Assembly (NCBI GenBank): GCA_032622095.1
Contig: CP136066.1
Coordinates: 147,775,559-147,839,558, forward strand
Origin: Siphonodentalium dalli
Lineage: Eukaryota > Mollusca > Scaphopoda > Gadilida > Siphonodentaliidae
Direction of reading: 5' to 3'
Length of the DNA: 64,000 nt
This document shows, one piece after another, positions 1-9,710 of the stretch; within the stretch, counting starts at the first letter, position 1, and each line of letters starts with the position of its first letter. Under the pieces are notes generated by a model, which saw only the letters and a program-made list of their open reading frames with translations, made no database searches and was not told the origin of the DNA. A program made the position numbers and the translations under genes.

Positions 1-98
1 ATTTTCCTTCACAGCAAACTTGCTGGGGAATCTAACCAACACTTAGCACTTCAGTGCCAACATCTGTCAAGTAGAACTTGATAAATATAGATGCATAA

Positions 99-2145
99 AG
101 TGCCCAATCAGCACTTTCCAGAAAGTCTCTCATTCCTGCTCCAAAGAAGAGTGCTGAGACACGAAGATTCAATCCAAAGCGTGAAATGAGCCGTAATGTT
201 GTTGTCACTTGGAAAGGAAACAAAAAACCTTCTTATAAGCTTAACTAACCAGGAAGATATAGTTTGTGATGAGACTGGTGTATGGGGTCGATTATTGTTA
301 TTATTTGTTCCATCAACAAACATCAAAGAGCACTTTCTGGATCCACTCTGACATCTCTCTCAAAGTAAGGTTAAAGGACCTTGATGAGAAATGATGCTAC
401 TTAGAAAAGGTCATTTCATAAAAAGTAATGCCCTGCCATTGAACTCTCATATCATTGCTACCCAAGTGTAGACTTTGTAAATCACTACAGTGACTTCACC
501 TTCGAAAGTGGTAATGGCAAACAAGAAAATGTTGTCTTCAATGTAAGCTACCAGTTTTCAAATTGGCCAAGTCTATTAAAGGTACAAATGGAGGATTCTT
601 CAATATTTCCAAAAAATTATTATTATTATTATTATTATTTTTTATTTTTTTTGGAAGATCCCAAGCATGTACCGGTACCAGCCTTCGTTTTGGAGACCTT
701 GCATTAAACATATTCAACATTCGAATAATGTGTGGGTGTTGTCCCACTGCTATTTTTGCAACCCAGTGGCAGAATTGATGAGAGCATGAAAACTGTATCC
801 TGCAACCGTACAGTATTTGTAAAACCCAAAGCAAACATATCTGACTAAAAAACAAATTAAACTATATTTGCTAAAGATGCATCATGAGAAATTTTTTTGT
901 TTTTTGTTTTTTTGTTTGTTGTTGTTGCTCGGAACACTATATTTACTATTAAATATTTAGACTGATAGTATTTTCGTGTTCCAAGTTGCCAAGATCATAT
1001 CTGTTGACAGAATGATGCCAAGCCGTCAGGTTCATCAGGTATGGTTCCGGATTAGGTACGTGTACCCTCCCCTGATATTGTGTTAATATCTGTTCCACAA
1101 CTGGTAAAAGGAGTTGATGATTTGACTAGAAAATTTAAAATCATTGGAAAACCAGACTGTCTTGGTCAATGCAGATCTATTAAAATCAACTCGCACTGAA
1201 AAAAACTTGGGGAAACGGTGGAATTGGTGGAAATGCATGAACATATAAACTCCTTCGTGAAAAAGAGAGAGCATCTATCACAAATTTATGTTCTTCTTCT
1301 TGTGAAAAATTTGCAAAACGGATCCATGGTTGGTTGAGCCCAAAGACAAAATAAAAATCTACAAGCTAGTTCTGGACCCTGCTACTAGTACATGTATGTG
1401 AGCTGATTTTAGAACCAAGGTTCCTGAGCTAACTGACAAAAAAGGATTTGGACCTTGTATTGTATATTAAGCACTTTGTGTGAAGTGTTTTATTGTTAAT
1501 ACATGTATATAATACTGCATGTATTAATGCATGTATCCAATACTGCATGTATATAATACTGCTTTCATCTCCAGACTGTTGATACCCTGTACTGTCTTGC
1601 CCCAAAATGGGACCCCCAGTTCCTGAAGACTGGCATCGGTTGTGATCGAAAACCATATTTACGATCTGAAAAAAAGGAATCAATCCCGTTGCATGTTTGG
1701 TATGTGTTACCACCAGTCCAGATGGGGTGCCAGATCTTGTGTACACGGGCCCATAAGCTTGTATGAATGGCGAACTGGTTGCCATCTTTTCAAGAGATAG
1801 ATATCATCTGAATGAGTCTCCTGTCAAGACAAGCATTCTGAATCAACTCAAGGCATGATGCTATGATGCCTAACATATGTAGATAACTGCGGGCAGTGTC
1901 CCGTCATTTCAACGGATCCATTACTGTCTGATGGAGTACTCTTATATGATATACTGTGAGACAAACTAACCATTTGTCCAAATGAAACATGGTTTCCATG
2001 AACATCTCCATGTCTTGCAATAGGTCTGTTTGGGGTGGATTTAGACAAATCCAGTCATCCATCAGACCTTAAGATACGACAAGAATCACTGAATTGTTTC
2101 TCGAAATTATTCTCGCGAAACTTTTCAATTTTCAGTGTTTTATGA
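99..2145 (+). pseudogene. decayed forward coding region, unrecognised
   Basis: Several forward frames give protein-like text broken by stops or frame changes: 99-247 (contains KSAETRRFNPKREMSRN), 253-351 (EDIVCDETGVWG), 429-848 (FTFESGNGKQENVVFN and later SMKTVSCNRTVFVKPK, with TAA stops at 705 and 726), 1092-1337 (one stop at 1197), 1338-1401, 1405-1470, 1575-1766 and 1885-2145 (at least two stops). The block at 1575 follows a good acceptor (tttcatctccag) and a GTATGT donor lies at 1700, so some breaks may be introns. A (TTA)n microsatellite at 618-650 has expanded inside the third block. Most pieces lack an ATG. I do not recognise the family. Reading it as an old gene or transposon relic is inference from composition; a protein search is needed. 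Confidence 0.3.
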
Positions 2146-2159
2146 CAGACTTGATTCAG

Positions 2160-2846
2160 CATCTTCACAAATCTAAATTGATCCATGACTACAGTAAATG
2201 TTGGTGTATAAGTCGCATCTTTTCTTACCTGAATATATATAGCCCAGAATATTGGTACGCCTTATACAACGGTAACTCGAAATTTGGGGTGAAATCTTGA
2301 CTCATTTTCGGAGAGTTTGAGCCACGACCGGAAAGTACACGCAAGTGTCGGGAAGACCTGGAGATATTCACAGCAAATATTGGCGGAGATTCAGCCACAG
2401 AACTCTCCATAAAGAAGGATAATATTCATTGAATTAAAATATTGAACACAGTTATCTTACTCTTCACTATTATTAACTTTTATTCCCAAAATCCCGGAAA
2501 GAATGTGTGATATATTTAAACCGGATATGTGTGAAAAACGAAAGTACAAATTCTGCATAAACAAAAATGGACTCGTCTTACGATTTCACCTCTAAAATAA
2601 TTTTAATGGACTCATTATTACACCATTTATTATACATATATTTTTATTATATTTATTATATCATATTATATACATTAGTATCTGAGAATTCAACGGCAAA
2701 ACAGCAGCAAATTCACAAAACAGTTTTGGCGTCCTTGACCAGACTGTAACAATTTTGGACACGTGCACAATTGACCCACATTCAATGACAGCGGTGATAT
2801 ACTTTCATTAATACTGTGCGACACTTTTGCACGTTCGTGTCGGTAG
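2160..2846. other. AT-rich stretch, no gene seen
   Basis: Nothing convincing is coded here. It holds a very AT-rich run at about 2620-2680. A short reverse reading from 2410 starts with a true ATG (MESSVAESPPIFAVN) but no onward exon could be traced. Confidence 0.4.
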
Positions 2847-3086
2847 TCTTGCTTTTCGGACAGCCTCTTCGGCTCCTGAGCATTAGACTTCTGTTGTCTT
2901 ACGGGCGATCTTGAAGATCCCCTCGACTTGAGTGTTTATCGGTCGATCTACACGATCACCTGTTTATGTCTTGCTATTCGGACAGCCTCTTCGGCTCCTG
3001 AGCAATAGACTTGTGTCTTACGGGCGATCCTGAAGATCCCCTTGACTTGAGTGTTTATCGGTCGATCTACAAGATCACCTGGTCTG
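2847..3086. repeat. two-copy tandem repeat, 122 bp unit
   Basis: Copy 1 (2847-2968) and copy 2 (2969-3086) differ by a few substitutions and small indels. Each has three short dyads: agcctcttcggct, gggcgatcttgaagatcccc and ggtcgatctacacgatcacc. The second copy ends about 260 bp before the left end of the transposon. The role is unknown; it may be host satellite. Confidence 0.75.
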
Positions 3087-3393
3087 AATACTTTGACCTA
3101 GACCGACAATAATGTCTGACTTTCCTCCGGTTTCCTTGCGAAGTTCTGCCATTTTCCGTTCTTGCGAGGCAATCTTTTCCTCCAGAAATTGTAGCGCAAC
3201 CATCGTTTGGTCTTATGCTCACGCAGATTATCCACTGGAGATTTACAGTAGACTCTGTCAGAGAAAAAACAGACGCCTCAGATTCTGACATTGTGAGAGC
3301 AGCACTAATTTTCAGCACGTCTGATCAAGAAATCAAACTGAGTATAGACCTTTTCGATGACCTCTGACTTCCTAGCGATGACCTTTCATCCAG

Positions 3394-3423
3394 CGCATGC
3401 GCGAACCACGTAAGGTTAGAAAG
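3394..3423 (+). repeat. left inner terminal inverted repeat
   Basis: Reads gcgcatgcgc, then gaacc, then acgtaaggttagaaa, and pairs with 9043-9072 with a one-base indel in the linker. The core gcgcatgcgc is itself a palindrome. It lies 85 bases before the start codon of the YqaJ gene, so it may overlap that promoter. Confidence 0.8.
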
Positions 3424-3507
3424 CATTGTTTACATTGTGACTGCGTTCGCGGAAGTCTTTGTTTCATAAGCTTTTCTGCAATTTTTTGGACGTAATAACA
3501 TCGGAAT

Positions 3508-5907
3508 ATGAGCGAGTACGCAAAAACTCTACCGGACATAGAACGAAAGCGATATTTTGACAAATTATCTTCGCTTGGATTCGACAATTTATGTGAGGAT
3601 GATCCTTATTTGGCGGAGAAAAAAGTCGACAAAAATTCGTGGATAGACGATGTGACAAAATGGCCTAACCTCGAATTCTGTGCTTTGCTAATGTATTTAG
3701 TTGAATCGCCGGGACCTTTTACCATGCAAAAGATGTGTTCCTATCGTTCACTGGAAGCACATGAATTCTATCGGAGTGGGTGGGTACAAACCTGTCTTTA
3801 CAAAAGAAGCAAGAGGCCAGGATGCTGCGTCATCAAAGCCAGAGTCTGCAGATCACAAGCCATCACCGAGAAACCACACTATGCATGGGTTAGCATCGAA
3901 GAAAAAGACGATTTCGGAACTGTAGTCTGTGGCCACTGTACATGTATGGCAGGGTGAGTTATTTTTAATTATGTTAATCAGAAAACCACTTGAATTAACT
4001 GCAATCGGAAGATTTACATGTAGTGACAAGCTGTTGTTAAATTTGTTGTTTACATATTTTATGCTGCAACTTGCAGGTCAGTCTATTTCCACGCCCATGC
4101 AAAATGTGTGTTGTTTTATTTTTCTGTCTATACTGTGACAATTCACTATTAAGAGTACAAATTTTACCCATATGGTCTATAGCAATATTTGACCATGAAT
4201 GAATTTCGGTACACATTAAAGACATTTTTCCTTGGTATCATTCAAATATGGTATCATTCAAATTGGTATCATTCATTTGAATGATAATTTAAATGGCCAA
4301 GCCTACCCACATATATTTTATGTTATCCAGTATTCAGAAGCAGTGCAGATTTTTTTTGACACATATTACCCAAGGAGAATTTACTGTCACAATTTCTAAA
4401 CATATGCCCTTTATTTCATTTACAGCCTGGGTGAAGTTTGCTCACATGTGGCGGCGATACTATTCAAAGTCGAGGCGGCATGTAAGCTGCAGTACAACAG
4501 GATATCACGCACATCCGTTCCTTGCCAGTGGAATCAGCATTATTCATCCAAGAAGGTAAATTTCTCAAATAGATGATGTTGAGTTGTATTATAGATTGTA
4601 ATATTTCCATACCAGTGCACTTACACTTTTCAGTTCGCGAATTGGCAACTTTTTCAAATATTCTGTTTGCTAGCCTCACCAAAATGAATCAAATACTAAA
4701 AATAACACTTTTCTTCATTACAGTTGGATGCTGTACCTCTTGAAGAAATACAGTTTGAGAAACCAAATCCTAAGCGTCAAAAATGTTCAAAAAAATCCAA
4801 TAAGAAATTGAGGAAGCCGGCTGATGCAACAAAATTTCTGAATGAATGAGGGAGATCAACCCGCGTGCAGTGATCTTCACAGTGTTGAACCCAAACATAA
4901 GACAGATTCCTCGTACAACAGAATTCCCTTTACCACTCATGAATTTGAGAGACACAAAATATAATCAACTAAGTGCGGAAGATCTGAAGGAAGCATGCGA
5001 GAATGTATTTGATGCCTTGTCAGTTACTGAGTCACAGGCTCTGGCTTTGGAGAATGCTACCACTACACAGTCGAAGTGCAAAACATGGTTTGACTCTAGA
5101 CAGGGGCGTCTCACAGCCTCAAATTTCCATGATGCTATACACATGCAGCCTGAGTCGAAGTCAGTTATACAAAAGATAATGAACATGGCAAAGCCATTCA
5201 GTTCAAAGTTCACGCAATGGGGCATCGACCATGAAGGGAAAGCAAAAGCAGCATATCATGAATCGGCGAAAGAGATGCATGATGACTTCGCACTGCGAGA
5301 CAGTGGATTTGTTGTGAATCCCAAAATTCCCCACCTGGGGGCAAGTCCGGATGGGGTGATCAACTGTAAATGTTGTGGAAAGGGGATTATCGAGGTGAAA
5401 TGCACACACAAGTTTAAAAGTGTCCATCCTTGTTTCGTAAAAGACAAGAATTTTTCTGTGATGCCTCATGTATCCAGTGGAAACATGTGCGGGAATTTTC
5501 TTAAACATTCAAACAGATACTATACCCAAGTTCAAGGGCAAATGGGTATCTGTGATGTGCAATATTGTGATTTCATAACTTGGACTGAGGCAGGCATGCA
5601 CATCGAGAGAATTACATTTGATGCTGACCTGTTCTCCCAAATGTTATATAAATTATCGTGTGTGTTCAAGGAAACAATATTGCCCAGAATTTTAACTGGA
5701 AGTGAAACCGAATTGGATAGTAGTGACACATTTACATACTGTCTTTGTGTTAGAGGAAAAAACTATGGTGATATTGTGAAATGTGATTCTGGATATTGTG
5801 CTGTTGAATGGTACCATATGAAATGTGTGTCATTAGTCACTGCACCAAGAAAAACATGGATCTGTGATCTATGTAAAGGGGTTAAGAAGAGAAAATATTT
5901 ACCATGA
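3508..5907 (+). pseudogene. SWIM-YqaJ-PHD transposon protein, one-base frameshift
   Basis: Three exons: 3508-3953, 4426-4555 and 4724-5907, with introns GTGAGT..TTTACAG and GTAAAT..TTACAG in matching phase. Splicing exons 1 and 2 creates a SWIM zinc finger, CTCMAGLGEVCSH (CxC..CxH). Exon 3 opens with about 41 codons in frame (LDAVPLEEIQFEKPNPKRQ), then meets TGA at 4847. The coding sense continues one frame over from 4846 for 353 residues, so a single base appears lost at about 4844-4846. In that downstream part the YqaJ exonuclease-like fold spans residues 80-245: WFDSRQGRLTASNF, GIDHE, SPDG (D169), EVK (E183, K185) and YYTQVQGQM. A PHD finger follows at 299-343 (CLC..KCD..WYHMKC..WICDLC). 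An intact product would be about 586 residues. It is probably an accessory nuclease or chromatin-binding factor for transposition; that role is inferred. Confidence 0.85.
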
Positions 5908-5970
5908 ACTTTTGTTAATGTCTTAAAGATGACATGTCTTATTTGACCACTAATTATCAATTATCACTTT

Positions 5971-5976
5971 AATAAA
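5971..5976 (+). promoter_or_regulatory. poly(A) signal of the YqaJ gene
   Basis: AATAAA lies 64 bases after the stop codon at 5907, a normal distance. No other AATAAA sits between it and the stop. Confidence 0.6.
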
Positions 5977-6797
5977 GAGCGTTTATGATTTCCATTACCG
6001 CAAGTGGTGACCAATAGAGCTTTTTCCTATTGGACTGTAACAATTGTTTCAATATTAATATCTGTTGTCGAATCAAACTTAGCATCTTTAAAGATACCTT
6101 GTCATTATTTGACACCATAATAGTACTCATTTTTTTTCAATGCTTAATTCTTGATAAAACACCCAACAGTATTTTATCAAGACTTAATCTTTGAAAAAAA
6201 CAAGCATATTAATTCAACATACATGTACATGACACACAAAAACTAAATTTGATAACAATTATCAGTACAATGACGGGGTGCAAAATATAACTTGACTAAT
6301 GCTTATTGAAATAGTTATCACAGTTTTATGTACTTTGTCCAGGAAGTGAAACATAATACCAGGAAGTGTAACATAAATTTGCAATCTGTAGGTGTTATTG
6401 GACACATCGCAAGGTGAAAAATAACACTGCACCCAATTATGATAGTGCTAAATGATTATATAATGTCTTAAGCGGATGAAATTACATCTTGTATTATGAA
6501 ATTACCATATGTGGTCCACACTTGGAAATATCCCTAATGGATGAAATTACATACTTCTGCCAGGAAATTATTGGTGATTCACACTTTCACAGCAATTAAT
6601 CTTAATGTTTCTCATTATTATTGTTGCATGTTTTGAATTGGTTCACAGCCTGGACATATGTCACTTCCTATCTGGACTCTTGCCATTGGGAATATATACA
6701 TCTACATACATATGTATGAATCACTGCATTGCATTTGATGGAAACACAATTGATCAAATTTGTGACTGGCAACTGATTTTATGAAAATGGGAGATTG
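5977..6797. other. spacer between convergent transposon genes
   Basis: AT-rich, no reading frame of note. It must hold the 3' ends of both transcripts. A clear reverse-strand AATAAA for the transposase was not found, so that end is undefined. Confidence 0.5.
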
Positions 6798-8947
6798 TCA
6801 CAGAATTGGTCCATTCGTATTTACAATAGCTGCAATGCAGTGAGTTATCATATGCAGTGTGTTATATCCCCCACCCTTTCCTTTCACCAATGTGATTGGT
6901 AGTGTCCCATTTATTATTTTAAAATCTTTCAGTCGCCCAATGACTCTCTCTATGTGTATTCGCGCTTTCGAGAGCTGTCGCGAAATTTCAACCTCTGCTC
7001 CAGATAGTTGTCGTTTTCCTTTTGTGAAAGAGGGCACAATTAATTTGACTCCATGGAAAGCGAATTCATCAGTCATTGTGAACCCTCTATCTGCCATGAC
7101 AACATCTCCAGGTAGTAATTTTTCGAGGATTCCAGATTCCGTTGTTATTTTTTTGTTCGAGGCACGGCCACCCCAACATTTAGATAAGAATGTTACACTC
7201 CCTGATGGGCTTACTCCTACCAAAAACTTCACAGTATTATGTCTCTTGTAATTTGAAAAGGTGAGCGCTCTTGCTTTCAGTCTTTTTGGGCGTTCAATAA
7301 ATATCTCGGTGCAGTCTATGACACATTTTACTTTCCTAAACCTTTCAATGAGGAAACAATCCGGAAGTTCCACATCTCCAGGTCCAGGCCACCTGATAAC
7401 ATCTGAAAACGCAAGGTAGAAATACTCCAGCCAAGAATGAAATATTAGATTCACAGTAGACACACTAACATTGAACCTGTATGCTAGATCCTCCATCGCG
7501 AAATTATGGCGTAGTTTCATAAGCATCATTAGAAACTCATCCTCCAGAGCTAGTCTGGTGTTTTTCCGAGCACAAAATTCCTTGGAATACTTCAACATTA
7601 GTTTGAATGTCGCAAAATCACGAATCCCTGTGTAGAATTTGGTTTTTACATCACTTTCTGCTATGTCCTTCACACTAAATTTGGGTTTTGATTGGTACAA
7701 TGTGATATCATTCATAAACTTTTGTATTTCGAGTGACAACTCAATTGCATTGTGCTCTAGCTTTCTAACTTTTTCCGCTAGCACAGAATTCTCAGCATTG
7801 GCAGCGTTGATCTCAACAATTTTCGATTCATTAAACTTTGCAAACTCAGTATTGGCCAGAAACAATTTGTCGATGGTGGTACCAATAACTTCTGTTTGTG
7901 TTGATGCTTCCTTGAAATATTTAGCTGTCTTCATTGGGTCTGTCTGGCATGCAACACCGGGTGACGTTTCAGTCTGAGCGAGTTGTAATAGAGCTGAAGC
8001 AGCTGCTGACTTGTGTTTATTTTCACATCGAGATTTTGCCCTGCCATGTCTATCAGCCTTCTGTTTTAGAGCTTGTGGTGTCTTCCTTTTTGCAGGTGTG
8101 TGGTGGAAGATGGACGGAACATAGTCCACATCAATTGGGTCATCTTTGATAGGTAGTCCTGAATATAAATATGAATATATTGAAATTAGCTACGATTGAA
8201 ATGTCATCACTTTGCAGTCATTTTAAGGAGTTGGTCAAGTGACTAATTTTGATTAAGATATATTAAAATTACAATCATGTTACTGCCTTGCATGGCTTTG
8301 TTGTAAAATAATGTGTATATTTCTCCTAGCTTGTGTGATTATCATTCATCTTATATCTTTGAATTACCTATTAAATTATAAATTATATCTTTCCGTGTAA
8401 TACAAATATATTTAACAAGGCAATTGTGATACCTGCTGAATCAGGCAGTTTTAATTTAGTAGTGACTGCTAAATTGAGGTGGTAATAATTTAACAAAGAT
8501 CAGGAGCCCTATGCAGCCATATAATATAAATATCATGTTATTGATGTGCTGCATGTACATTTATTAATATGAGGAATTAACAATGGTATATCTCGGTATG
8601 AACGGTCGTCTGTCGATCGGGGATGTAACTTGTAAACAAAATAGATTACATGTATGCGCGAAAATGGGAGACATGAGACAATTCCAGTAGCTGCGGTAAA
8701 GTATATAATGATTATTTCACAAACCTTTTACGAAATGACTCCCTTCGTTCGGTTCCCATAATTTGTCAGGTCGATGACTTTTCGGATCAAATCTGTTGAT
8801 CGCAACAATCCAACGTTCACGTCTAGCGCGATCCACATCGTTTTGTCCGTATGGAATTCTAAATAATTTAACTTTCCTAAAATCTGGTTTGTCGCCAGGT
8901 TTTGGATGACGATTATAACAGTTCTGAGCACAACACGACGATACCAT
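6798..8947 (-). CDS. THAP domain plus DDE transposase, 527 residues
   Basis: Two exons on the reverse strand: 8947-8725 and 8158-6798. The intron has a GTTTGTG donor and an ATATTCAG acceptor; a split GGA codon joins the frames, 1584 nt in total. The start chosen is the ATG giving MVSSCCAQNC, usual for a THAP domain. THAP residues 1-93 show C6 and C10, RIPYG, RERWI, SHFVKG and DYVPSIF, but the third zinc ligand is missing: residue 68, three before the histidine, is Glu. A coiled-coil-like stretch (about 180-225) and a helix-turn-helix (about 279-319, ALEDEFLMMLMKLRHNFAM) follow. The DDE_Tnp_4 core is complete: D356 (VIDCTEIFIERP), D431 (VMADRGFTMTD) and E478 (ARIHIERVIGRLK), spaced 75 and 47. 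It should cut and join the element's termini in the nucleus. The frame is intact, so protein could be made; specific DNA binding through the THAP domain is doubtful. Confidence 0.85.
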
Positions 8948-9042
8948 GGTTAAACTGAGAAATGTTACGAAGACATGCATTTTGATGTTTTTATGTGAGT
9001 CGGTAATCCGTTTACGTAAGGCAGGCATGGCCGTGTTTACAT

Positions 9043-9072
9043 TTTCTAACCTTACGTTGTACGGCGCATGCG
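9043..9072 (-). repeat. right inner terminal inverted repeat
   Basis: Partner of 3394-3423. Read on the reverse strand it gives gcgcatgcgc, cgtaca, acgtaaggttagaaa. It lies about 100 bases upstream of the transposase ATG (8947). Confidence 0.8.
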
Positions 9073-9135
9073 CGGCGCTCTGATTTCTGGGAAGGGCCAT
9101 ATTGGTAACTATGATGCGGTCGAAAAGATCTATAC

Positions 9136-9518
9136 AGGTATGTGCAATGCGCATGCTCGGAATAACTAAAAACTTTAACTGGGAAACGGAACAAACGAAA
9201 CGAAACGTTTCATGTTTCCGATTTTTGAGTGCCGGTTTGCGGAGGTTAAGATAAATCTAATTCTGTATGAATTATATCAGGTGAGTAGCTAATTTTTGAA
9301 ATAAAATACCCAAGCCTGGACATTTAAAATTTTTTTTTTTATTATAAATGAAACAAAAATTCTGGCCATTTCAGGAACAATCAAATGCAGGGGGGGGGGG
9401 GGACATAACGTGGTACATCGGTCTCACGGGATATAGACATATAAGGATTGGACCGGTATTCCGTTCTCTCGGGTTCAAAGGGTTAATACTAGTAAATTTT
9501 GTGTTAACCCTTTATATA
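9136..9518. other. flank with poly-G run and a repeat end
   Basis: Holds a 12-base G run (9391-9402) and, at about 9469-9486, the end sequence gggttcaaagggttaa. That matches the right end of the TTAA element at 29600-29618, so a truncated relative ends here. No gene seen. Confidence 0.4.
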
Positions 9519-9710
9519 TTAAACCTTTCATGATGGGAGTTGTACTGGTGCAGCATTAATGATCCTGTGCCAGTGCATTCTCTTATATATGCAAGTCTCC
9601 CATAGAGAGCCTCGTATATAAGAGAATGCACTGGCGTACAAGGTCAAGGTAAATATTGCTTGGCCAATGTATTCTCTTATATATTTGAGGCTCCCTATGG
9701 GAGACTCATA

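Larger units (their letters stand above)
3342..9135. mobile_element. autonomous ISL2EU-like DNA transposon
   Basis: A two-gene element of about 5.8 kb. Inverted terminal sequence is visible at both ends: gcgcatgcgc followed 3-4 bases later by acgtaaggttagaaa (left 3394-3423, right 9043-9072 in reverse). A second inverted block, gtatagaccttttcga, lies further out (3342-3357 and, with one mismatch, 9120-9135). Inside, a forward gene encodes SWIM, YqaJ and PHD domains, and a convergent reverse gene encodes a THAP/DDE transposase. A DDE_Tnp_4-type transposase paired with a YqaJ protein is the known layout of ISL2EU elements. The exact ends and the 2-bp target duplication expected for that group could not be fixed. 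One frameshift and one missing zinc ligand suggest this copy is recently dead or nearly so. Confidence 0.8.

Noticed and set aside
37-207. Reverse-strand exon of 57 codons with a fine acceptor and donor
   Set aside because: The forward strand of the same DNA and of its neighbours reads better as decayed coding, so I take the reverse frame to be a shadow.
538-855. Reverse-strand 105-residue frame with a poly-Asn run
   Set aside because: It is the complement of the (TTA)n microsatellite and the forward relic; no ATG start and no domain.
8717-9154. Longer N-terminus for the transposase starting at 9154
   Set aside because: THAP domains normally begin just before the first Cys; the ATG at 8947 fits, and the upstream part runs into the terminal repeat.
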